From: an uncultured Clostridia bacterium
Lineage (GTDB): Bacteria; Bacillota; Clostridia; Saccharofermentanales; Fastidiosipilaceae
Direction of reading: 5' to 3'
Assembly: GCA_947253135.1 (NCBI GenBank)
Contig: CAMXYS010000065.1
Location: 1 to 8,549 of the forward strand
Length of the DNA: 8,549 nucleotides
Every line of letters starts with the position of its first letter. Position 1 is the first letter of the stretch. Under the pieces are notes generated by a model, which worked only from the letters and a program-made list of their open reading frames with translations, did no database searches and was not told the DNA's origin. The position numbers and the translations under genes were made by a program. Below, one piece after another: positions 1-4,259 of this stretch.

Positions 1-1158
1 GTGGTGGTCGAAGAATCTCTAGGCTATTTAAATAATCCTTTGTTTAAAAAATCCTTTTTGAAGGAAACTGCAAAATTTTTTGCTGAAATTCCTCAGACTG
101 AGCAGACAAACCGCGATTTACTTCCTCTTCTAGAGGCACTTCACCTCGCCTTAAAAAGTGATTTTGACCAATTCGAATCAGACTTAGACATAGGGCAACA
201 GCAGTTAAATCAGGCTCTCACGGCAGTTGAAGCGGGCGCTGCAACTATTCAGCAACAAGAAGAAGACTTGGTCAAGGCAAGGGCTTTGGTGGCGGAGCGA
301 CTAACCGCCGGTGGGGATACGGAAGAAGAGTTGCGCCTGGCCTTTTTGCCGGAGCAAGATATTAAGTGCCTGGAAGATAAAATCGCCGAGCGCCAAGAAA
401 AACTACAGCAGCTTACCTTGCGTTTGGCCGTCTTAAAGGAAAAAATAGGAGCAAGGGCATTGCCGGACTTAAAGGCTTTGGCAGAGAAACAAAGCAGCTG
501 TGAAGCCGGATGGCAGACTTTACAGCAACAGCAAGGGCGTTTAACCGGTGAGTTGGAAAATTTAAGTAAACTTTTGCGGCAAACTCTTAAGCTGAGTGAA
601 AACCTGTCCAGACAGCGTCAAGAGACAGAAGAATTGGTTGAATTCGCAGACCTGGTCGGTGGTAGACGGGGACTCAGTTTACAGCGGTATGTTTTACAAC
701 AAATGCTGGTCAGGGTAATTCAAGAAGCGAACAGGTTATTGCAGCAGGTGCACACGGGCCGGTACCGCTTGCTTTTGACCGATGAGAAACAGGGGAGGGA
801 GCAGAAAACCGGCCTTAATTTTAATATATACGACCACTTTACAGAAGAAGAACGGCCCGTTACAACACTTTCCGGCGGTGAAAAATTCCTAGTTTCCTTG
901 GCTCTGTCTTTGGCCCTATCGACGGTCGTCCAGCTAACGGGGGGAGGGATCAGAATCCAATCGATGTTTGTCGATGAAGGCTTTGGCGCCTTAGATGAAG
1001 ACAGCTTAGATCAAGCGATGGAGATGCTGTTGCAAAGTCGGACAGCAGGCCGTATGGTTGGAATCATTTCTCACGTTAAAGATATACAGGCTTTAGTGCC
1101 TCAAGTTTTAGAAGTGGTGAAAACTGACAGGGGCAGTTATTTAGTGGTAAAAAGTTGA
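1..1158 (+). CDS. sbcC: SbcC nuclease ATPase subunit, C-terminal part (5' end outside window)
   Basis: This is the C-terminal 385 residues of SbcC, the SMC/Rad50-like ATPase that works with the SbcD nuclease to open hairpins and process DNA ends in the cytoplasm. Visible parts, numbered from the window edge: a Gln/Glu/Leu-rich coiled-coil arm at about 50-210; a GRRGLSLQRYVLQQ segment at 221-234 that starts the C-terminal ATPase lobe; the ABC signature LSGGEKF at 290-296; Walker B with catalytic acid and D-loop, SMFVDEGFGALD, at 321-332; and the switch histidine in IISHV at 355-359. Full-length SbcC proteins are about 1000 residues or more, so Walker A and the zinc hook CxxC lie upstream; neither is visible here. 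The frame is open to base 1 and the initial GTG is most likely an internal valine codon. The stop is TGA at 1156. No convincing terminator follows within the 166 bp before the tRNA. Confidence 0.95.
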   Translation: MVVEESLGYLNNPLFKKSFLKETAKFFAEIPQTEQTNRDLLPLLEALHLALKSDFDQFESDLDIGQQQLNQALTAVEAGAATIQQQEEDLVKARALVAERLTAGGDTEEELRLAFLPEQDIKCLEDKIAERQEKLQQLTLRLAVLKEKIGARALPDLKALAEKQSSCEAGWQTLQQQQGRLTGELENLSKLLRQTLKLSENLSRQRQETEELVEFADLVGGRRGLSLQRYVLQQMLVRVIQEANRLLQQVHTGRYRLLLTDEKQGREQKTGLNFNIYDHFTEEERPVTTLSGGEKFLVSLALSLALSTVVQLTGGGIRIQSMFVDEGFGALDEDSLDQAMEMLLQSRTAGRMVGIISHVKDIQALVPQVLEVVKTDRGSYLVVKS

Positions 1159-1285
1159 GTGTTTGTGAAGTAGGTGTTCTTACAGACTAAACAATATTGC
1201 ATGTCGATGGCAGACCCGGGTGTGGGCTTGCTGATTTGGCTAAAATTTGCTTCGGAGACCGTGTGACCAGAACAGGCGCTGTGTG

Positions 1286-1313
1286 TTGACTTTTATTAAA
1301 AATATGATATTCT
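1286..1313 (+). promoter_or_regulatory. Predicted sigma-A promoter of tRNA-Pro
   Basis: The -35 box is TTGACT (1286-1291) and the -10 box is TATTCT (1308-1313), with a 16-bp spacer. Transcription would start near 1320, a few bases before the mature tRNA 5' end at 1325. This is inferred from consensus match and position. Confidence 0.6.
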
Positions 1314-1324
1314 GTTTAGGCGTT

Positions 1325-1398
1325 CGGGGTGTAGCTCAGGTGGCTAGAGTGCTTGCTTGGGGTGCAAGAGGTCGCAAGTTCAAGTCTTGTCACTCCGA
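1325..1398 (+). tRNA. tRNA-Pro, anticodon GGG
   Basis: A complete 74-nt cloverleaf can be drawn. The acceptor stem pairs 1325-1331 with 1391-1397 (one G-U). The D stem is GCTC (1334-1337) with GAGT (1347-1350). The anticodon stem is CTTGC (1352-1356) with GCAAG (1364-1368), and its loop TTGGGGT places anticodon GGG at 1359-1361, which reads proline CCC/CCU codons. The T arm is GCAAG-TTCAAGT-CTTGT. The discriminator is A at 1398. The bases after it are TT, so CCA is not encoded and must be added after transcription. It is a single-gene unit with its own promoter and terminator. Confidence 0.95.
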
Positions 1399-1411
1399 TT
1401 CGATGAAAAAG

Positions 1412-1441
1412 CCTTGAAACCTAGTTGTTTCAGGGTTTTTT
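1412..1441 (+). terminator. Intrinsic terminator of tRNA-Pro (copy 1 of a repeated element)
   Basis: The stem is CCTTGAAAC (1412-1420) with GTTTCAGGG (1427-1435), 9 bp with one G-U and loop CTAGTT, followed by six Ts. The A-run before the stem lets it lengthen against the Ts. It sits 13 nt behind the tRNA. A near-copy lies behind tRNA-Arg at 3776-3809. Confidence 0.85.
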
Positions 1442-1602
1442 GCTTGTTCAGCCGCTTATTCTTGCAGCCATTTAACTTCCCGTTTATTCGTCTGTCAAAC
1501 TTGTTTATATTTGCACATAAATGGGTGGCGCTGAAATATTTTGATTAAAGAAAAGGGCAAATGTTTTGGCTCGTATCAGCTTAGCTGAAATTTTTCCTCA
1601 GT

Positions 1603-1628
1603 CCCTAAGAGGGTGCTACCTTTTAGGG
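1603..1628 (+). promoter_or_regulatory. Hairpin overlapping the ribosome binding site of a mini-ORF
   Basis: CCCTAAGAGG (1603-1612) pairs with CCTTTTAGGG (1619-1628): 10 bp with one G-U and a 6-nt loop GTGCTA. No T-tract follows on either strand, so it is not a standard terminator. The 3' arm contains the first part of AGGGGG (1625-1630), the only Shine-Dalgarno-like sequence in front of the ATG at 1637, so folding could hide that site. A regulatory role is inference. Confidence 0.4.
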
Positions 1629-1636
1629 GGCATTCA

Positions 1637-1681
1637 ATGTCTGCTTTAGACAAGTTGAACGAGCAAAACAAGCTTGTTTAA
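1637..1681 (+). CDS. Possible 14-aa leader peptide or gene remnant
   Basis: An ATG at 1637 follows AGGGGG (1625-1630) by 6 nt and opens a frame encoding MSALDKLNEQNKLV, ended by TAA. After the stop the same frame continues as NLLAEILKALGCI to a TGA at 1721, and together the two parts read like one amphipathic helix broken by a stop. It could be a leader peptide, the ruin of a small gene, or chance. It lies about 190 bp upstream of the operon's first start codon. No function is proposed. Confidence 0.25.
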   Translation: MSALDKLNEQNKLV

Positions 1682-1783
1682 AATCTCCTTGCTGAAATTT
1701 TAAAGGCACTTGGCTGCATTTGATCAGTCTTTGGGAGCGTTTCGGAAACATCAGCGTTAAATTGTTAAAAGTTAATTCATCAT

Positions 1784-1812
1784 TTGTTTTATGTACATAA
1801 AACAGATAATAT
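1784..1812 (+). promoter_or_regulatory. Predicted promoter of the three-gene operon
   Basis: The -35 box is TTGTTT (1784-1789) and the -10 box is TAATAT (1807-1812), with a 17-bp spacer. A transcript would begin near 1819, leaving a leader of about 50 nt before the ATG at 1868. Almost the whole -35/spacer region is covered by a perfect palindrome listed separately. Confidence 0.5.
1785..1804. promoter_or_regulatory. Perfect 20-bp palindrome, candidate repressor operator
   Basis: TGTTTTATGTACATAAAACA is its own reverse complement over all 20 bases. It overlaps the -35 box and fills most of the spacer of the predicted promoter, a place where a bound dimeric regulator would block RNA polymerase. 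It has no spacer of its own and no T-tract, so a DNA-binding site is more likely than a terminator. The regulator is not identified, and no second copy was noticed in the window. Confidence 0.5.
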
Positions 1813-1867
1813 AAAAGAAAGTCGGTACTGTTCGTTTTTATATCAGCAATGTTGTGAGGTGAAAAAC

Positions 1868-2377
1868 ATGAGGGTTAAGATCGGCCGTAAAATTTATGAT
1901 ACGGAAAAATCGAAAGAAGTCGGTAAACAAACAATTGGCAATTTTGGTGACTCAACCGGTTTTGAGGAAATTATGTTTCAAAAAGCAACACAGGATTTCT
2001 TCTTATTGGTAAAGGGTGGCCCGGATTCACAATATCCTGAAGAAAGCATTGTTCCGCTCAACTTGACTGATGCCAGAGAATGGTTAGGTCGTGTTTGCGG
2101 TGAGAGCTATGCTATGGAGCTTATCCCTTCAACAGAAGAAAAAAAGCCAGTTCCCAAAACAGCTGCTAAAACTAAAGCTACTAAAAAAGCTGCGGTGAAA
2201 AAGAATACAAGCACAGCCGCAAAGAATAAAGCTATCACAAACAGCACAGCCGCAAAGAATAAAGCTATCACAAACAGCACAGCCATAAAAAATAAAGCTA
2301 CTACCAACAGCACAGCCAAGGCGAAAACAGTTGAGCACAAAACAAAATCGGGACAAACAGGTACAAATAAAAAGTAA
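1868..2377 (+). CDS. Unrecognised protein with compact N-terminal domain and Lys/Ala-rich repeat tail
   Basis: This encodes 169 residues from ATG 1868, which is preceded by GAGGTG (1856-1861) at 6 nt; an upstream in-frame TTG at 1784 lies in the promoter and is rejected. Residues 1-90 look like one folded domain (MRVKIGRKIYDTEK at the start, then FEEIMFQKATQDFFLLVKGGPDSQ at about 32-55 and NLTDAREWLG at 65-74). Its pattern of a short basic start, a 'YDTE' motif, an E-x-x-x-x-K strand, a 'GGP.S.Y' loop and a 'PL...A..W' helix recalls short uncharacterised proteins of Bacillota mobile elements; this resemblance is from memory only. Residues 91-169 are a disordered tail rich in Lys, Ala, Thr and Asn, with an 11-residue repeat STAAKNKAITN (115-125, 126-136, a variant at 137-147). 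Such tails resemble histone H1-like nucleic-acid-binding tails, so DNA or RNA binding is an inference. It is the first gene of an operon and overlaps the next by 47 bp. Confidence 0.8.
   Translation: MRVKIGRKIYDTEKSKEVGKQTIGNFGDSTGFEEIMFQKATQDFFLLVKGGPDSQYPEESIVPLNLTDAREWLGRVCGESYAMELIPSTEEKKPVPKTAAKTKATKKAAVKKNTSTAAKNKAITNSTAAKNKAITNSTAIKNKATTNSTAKAKTVEHKTKSGQTGTNKK
2210..2317 (+). repeat. In-frame 33-bp tandem repeat coding the basic tail
   Basis: Copies are at 2210-2242 and 2243-2275 (identical) and 2276-2308 (diverged), with a 9-bp partial at 2309-2317. Each encodes an 11-residue unit of the STAAKNKAITN type. Because 33 is a multiple of three, copy number can change without breaking the frame. 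Confidence 0.9.
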
Positions 2378-3125
2378 AACAGAAGAAATACTGGCTGTTT
2401 TTGATCTGGACAACACGTTGGCGCCCTTAGCCTCACCTATAAGGAGTGAGGCCAGGGAGTTGCTTTTTGCGCTGAGTGCTGCAGGAGTCAACCTGGCTAT
2501 TGCCTCTGGTAAGCCGATCTACTATCTGATGGGGATGTGTCGCCAAGCCGGCTTATCTGATGTTTGGCTGATCGGGGAGAACGGTGCACGCCTGGTTTAC
2601 GGTGTTGACTTGCCACCGACTCAACGATTTTCTCTTTTATCTGAGTTTTATGAAAATGACCGCATACCCTTGGCCTGTCTAGGTGAAATTCGCAGATTAG
2701 CTTGCGAACGGTTTGCTGAGCGAATTTGGTTGCAGCCAAATGAAGTCGCAGTCACTTTTTTCTTTGATTCTCCGAAAACACAAAGAGAGCTGGAAGATTT
2801 TTTCCAATTTCATGAACGAATGCTCAGTGCAGTGGGAATTCAGATTTTTCGACACAATGACTCTTTTGACTTATTACCAACCGGTGTTGATAAGGGAAGG
2901 GCAGTTTTATTTTTAACTTCTCATTTGGGTCAGCAGGTGAAAGAAATAAAAAGGATTATCGCGGTGGGGGATTCTGAAAATGATGAGCCTCTCTTTCGAG
3001 TGGCCGATGAGGCCTTGGCTCTTTGTTATCCGGAAAGTAAGGAAGCCGGCGTCCATTTTAAAACATTTGCGGCTTTGAAGGCCTATCTTGAAAGGCAAAT
3101 TTTATGTTCAAAATCTACACTTTAA
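2331..3125 (+). CDS. HAD-superfamily hydrolase, class IIB (Cof-like phosphatase)
   Basis: A cytoplasmic phosphatase of 264 residues, close to the usual 250-290 of the family. All four HAD motifs are present: motif I DLDNT (25-29, nucleophile D25 and general acid/base D27), motif II in AIASGK (S59), motif III K188 in GVDKGRA, and motif IV GDSENDEPLF (213-222, metal-binding D214 and D218). The GENGAR segment (82-87) and the cap between motifs II and III (about 88-180) match class IIB enzymes, which dephosphorylate sugar or small-metabolite phosphates; the real substrate cannot be read from sequence. The only plausible start is TTG at 2331, with AAGGCG (2318-2323) 7 nt before it, placed inside the preceding gene with a 47-bp overlap. 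No ATG or GTG lies in frame before motif I. The 3' end overlaps the next ORF by 22 bp, so the genes are probably translationally coupled. Confidence 0.9.
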   Translation: MSTKQNRDKQVQIKSKTEEILAVFDLDNTLAPLASPIRSEARELLFALSAAGVNLAIASGKPIYYLMGMCRQAGLSDVWLIGENGARLVYGVDLPPTQRFSLLSEFYENDRIPLACLGEIRRLACERFAERIWLQPNEVAVTFFFDSPKTQRELEDFFQFHERMLSAVGIQIFRHNDSFDLLPTGVDKGRAVLFLTSHLGQQVKEIKRIIAVGDSENDEPLFRVADEALALCYPESKEAGVHFKTFAALKAYLERQILCSKSTL

Positions 3126-3499
3126 AAACAGAGAAAAAAGGCATATATGATATTACCGATCAGGTTCTATCAGCTTTGCAAGAGAGTGGCGTGGAAGAGG
3201 GATTGTGCCTTGTTTATTGTCCTCATACGACGGGTGCAATCACCATCAATGAAAATGCCGACCCGGATGTTAAAACTGACCTCCTTTACGGCTTGAGTGA
3301 AAGCTTACCGGACCGCAAAAACTTCCGCCATCGCGAAGGAAATTCAGCGGCGCATTTACAGGCTGTTTGCATCGGCTCTAGTGAGTGCTTAATAATAGAG
3401 GACAGCAAGCTACAGCTGGGCACTTGGCAGGGGATCTTTTTTGTAGAATTAGATGGACCACGTACTAGGCAGTTTTATGTCAAATGTATAAGGGGCTGA
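3104..3499 (+). CDS. YjbQ/UPF0047 family protein
   Basis: 131 residues, typical for this single-domain family. Hallmarks: CPHTTGAITINENADPDV (39-56) with H41 and N49-E50; H76 in RHREGNSAAHL (75-85) with N80 and H84; GTWQGIFFVELDGPRTR (106-122) with the conserved W-Q and E-x-DGPR. Members form small trimers with a cluster of conserved His/Glu residues, and E. coli YjbQ shows weak thiamine-phosphate synthase activity; the physiological role is unsettled, hence no gene symbol. The start at ATG 3104 has AAAGG (3091-3095) 8 nt upstream and lies 22 bp inside the HAD gene. It is the last gene of the operon. No clear terminator follows before the tRNA-Gly promoter, so read-through into the tRNAs is possible. 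Confidence 0.93.
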   Translation: MFKIYTLKTEKKGIYDITDQVLSALQESGVEEGLCLVYCPHTTGAITINENADPDVKTDLLYGLSESLPDRKNFRHREGNSAAHLQAVCIGSSECLIIEDSKLQLGTWQGIFFVELDGPRTRQFYVKCIRG

Positions 3500-3538
3500 T
3501 GTTTTCTCTGATCCGTCGATGAAAAGCCATGACGAGAT

Positions 3539-3567
3539 TTGCATTTTTAAGCTTTTAAGTGTATCAT
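3539..3567 (+). promoter_or_regulatory. Predicted promoter of the tRNA-Gly/tRNA-Arg pair
   Basis: TTGCAT (3539-3544), a 17-bp spacer, then TATCAT (3562-3567). Start would be near 3574, about 17 nt before the tRNA-Gly 5' end. This is a consensus-based inference. Confidence 0.55.
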
Positions 3568-3590
3568 TACTCCTGTTTTAAATTGAAGAT

Positions 3591-3661
3591 GCAGGTGTAG
3601 TTTAGTGGTAGAACTTCAGCCTTCCAAGCTGATCGTGTGGGTTCGATTCCCATCACCTGCT
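3591..3661 (+). tRNA. tRNA-Gly, anticodon TCC
   Basis: A 71-nt cloverleaf. Acceptor GCAGGTG (3591-3597) pairs perfectly with CACCTGC (3654-3660). The anticodon stem is TCAGC/GCTGA with loop CTTCCAA, placing anticodon TCC at 3623-3625 (reads GGA/GGG). The T loop is TTCGATT. The discriminator is T at 3661. CCA is not encoded. It is the first of two tRNAs in one unit, 33 nt before tRNA-Arg. Confidence 0.95.
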
Positions 3662-3665
3662 TTTA

Positions 3666-3692
3666 CTTCGCTCTTTATTTAAAAGGGCGAAG
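3666..3692 (+). other. Hairpin in the spacer between tRNA-Gly and tRNA-Arg
   Basis: CTTCGCTCTTT (3666-3676) pairs with AAAGGGCGAAG (3682-3692): 11 bp with one T-G pair and a 5-nt loop. It fills nearly the whole spacer and has no T-tract after it. It may keep the precursor open for RNase processing of the two tRNAs; that is inference. Confidence 0.6.
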
Positions 3693-3694
3693 AT

Positions 3695-3768
3695 GGGTTC
3701 ATAGCTCAGCTGGATAGAGCAACGGCCTTCTAAGCCGTAGGTCGCAGGTTCGAATCCTGCTGGACTCG
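3695..3768 (+). tRNA. tRNA-Arg, anticodon TCT
   Basis: A 74-nt cloverleaf. Acceptor GGGTTCA (3695-3701) pairs with TGGACTC (3761-3767), including two G-U pairs. The D stem is GCTC/GAGC. The anticodon stem is ACGGC/GCCGT with loop CTTCTAA, placing anticodon TCT at 3729-3731 (reads AGA/AGG). The T arm is GCAGG-TTCGAAT-CCTGC. The discriminator is G at 3768. CCA is not encoded. Confidence 0.95.
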
Positions 3769-3775
3769 GAACAGA

Positions 3776-3809
3776 AAAAGCCTTGAAACGCAGTAGTTTC
3801 AGGGCTTTT
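3776..3809 (+). terminator. Intrinsic terminator of the tRNA-Gly/Arg unit (copy 2 of a repeated element)
   Basis: AAAAGCCTTGAAAC (3776-3789) pairs with GTTTCAGGGCTTTT (3796-3809), 14 bp with one T-G pair around a 6-nt loop. The T-rich tail is TTTTCGCTTGTTTT. The stem CCTTGAAAC/GTTTCAGGG, the preceding A5-G and the downstream GCTTGTT are identical to the tRNA-Pro terminator; the loop differs. Confidence 0.85.
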
Positions 3810-3818
3810 CGCTTGTTT

Positions 3819-3848
3819 TAGACAGACTAAAAAACTTCATGCTTATAA
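3819..3848 (+). promoter_or_regulatory. Weak candidate promoter for the 81-aa ORF
   Basis: TAGACA (3819-3824) and TTATAA (3843-3848) with an 18-bp spacer lie just behind the tRNA terminator. This is a modest consensus match in AT-rich DNA. Confidence 0.25.
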
Positions 3849-3929
3849 GTTAAAAGACCACAAAAAACCGTCGAAAACTACCGCTTTTCAGTTCATAAAG
3901 AGCGGAGGAGGGATTAAAAAACAAGATAT

Positions 3930-4175
3930 ATGGTGTATCCGTCTACTGATTATTCCGTGTATATTCGGGCTTGCGAAGCCATTGAGCAATTATTTCCGAA
4001 ATCTATAAAGGAAAGGGAATTGATAGACGTAGATGATTCGCGTATTCAGTGTTATTACATTGGCGGCTCAGAAATTAGAGTTGTCATGAGTTGTGATTAT
4101 GATGAAATTATGATTGAGGATGTACACGGCATATTGGCTACTCATTTTTCTTTTTTGCCAGTGCCTCTATCATAA
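3930..4175 (+). CDS. Small acidic orphan protein, unrecognised
   Basis: 81 residues with no signal peptide or membrane segment; the family is not recognised. It begins MVYPSTDYSVYIRACEAIEQ, a likely helix, followed by a predicted beta-rich part (CYYIGGSEIRVVMSCDYDEIMIEDV, about 41-65) that is strongly acidic, and a hydrophobic C-terminus. Small acidic proteins of this build include immunity proteins and antitoxins, but no partner toxin is visible, so no function is given. ATG 3930 is the only usable start, because an in-frame TAA sits at 3915. The best ribosome binding site, GGAGGAGGG (3904-3912), is 17 nt away, unusually far, and the 3' arm of a hairpin (3881-3888 with 3898-3905, 8 bp) touches it. 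A good terminator at 4236-4258 closes the unit, which supports a real single-gene transcript. Confidence 0.55.
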   Translation: MVYPSTDYSVYIRACEAIEQLFPKSIKERELIDVDDSRIQCYYIGGSEIRVVMSCDYDEIMIEDVHGILATHFSFLPVPLS

Positions 4176-4199
4176 AATAATATCAACAAATAATATCAA
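4175..4199 (+). repeat. Short 13-bp-period tandem repeat after the orphan ORF
   Basis: AAATAATATCAA occurs at 4175-4186 and again at 4188-4199, one base apart, directly at the stop codon of the 81-aa ORF. It is followed by the 10-bp palindrome ATTCATGAAT (4201-4210). Meaning unknown; AT-rich chance is likely. Confidence 0.4.
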
Positions 4200-4235
4200 T
4201 ATTCATGAATGTGACAAATACAAACCTAACCTAAG

Positions 4236-4258
4236 CACCGGTTGCCCGGTGTTTTTTT
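4236..4258 (+). terminator. Intrinsic terminator of the 81-aa ORF
   Basis: CACCGG (4236-4241) pairs with CCGGTG (4246-4251) around loop TTGC, followed by seven Ts (4252-4258). It is compact and GC-rich in an AT-rich setting. It closes the transcript about 60 nt after the stop codon. Confidence 0.9.
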
Positions 4259-4259
4259 A

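Larger units (their letters stand above)
1442..1784. other. Intergenic stretch without a recognisable full gene
   Basis: This stretch lies between the tRNA-Pro terminator and the promoter of the three-gene operon. It holds a 10-bp hairpin (1603-1628), a 14-codon mini-ORF (1637-1681) and a 14-bp perfect palindrome AAACAAGCTTGTTT (1666-1679). The reading frame through 1357-1548 begins inside the tRNA anticodon loop and is not a gene. I see no RNA gene or known riboswitch here. Confidence 0.6.

Noticed and set aside
1212..1233. Imperfect inverted repeat GCAGACCC / GGGCTTGC behind sbcC considered as a terminator
   Set aside because: The stem has a mismatch and a G-T pair in the middle, and no T-tract follows.
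1357..1548. 63-codon plus-strand ORF over tRNA-Pro
   Set aside because: It starts inside the tRNA anticodon loop and runs through the terminator; it has no ribosome binding site and non-coding-like composition.
1785..1804. 20-bp palindrome considered as a tRNA-linked att site or terminator
   Set aside because: There is no integrase, no second copy noticed in the window and no T-tract; its position over a promoter fits an operator better.
2210..2317. Tandem 33-bp repeat considered as a CRISPR-like array
   Set aside because: There are no spacers, the units are directly adjacent, in frame and coding, and no cas genes are present.
2107..2491. Two minus-strand ORFs (109 and 120 codons) opposite the Lys-rich tail
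   Set aside because: They are shadows of the AAA/GCT-rich repeats read backwards, giving artificial Phe/Val/Ala/Cys-rich proteins. The plus-strand gene has a good ribosome site and operon context.
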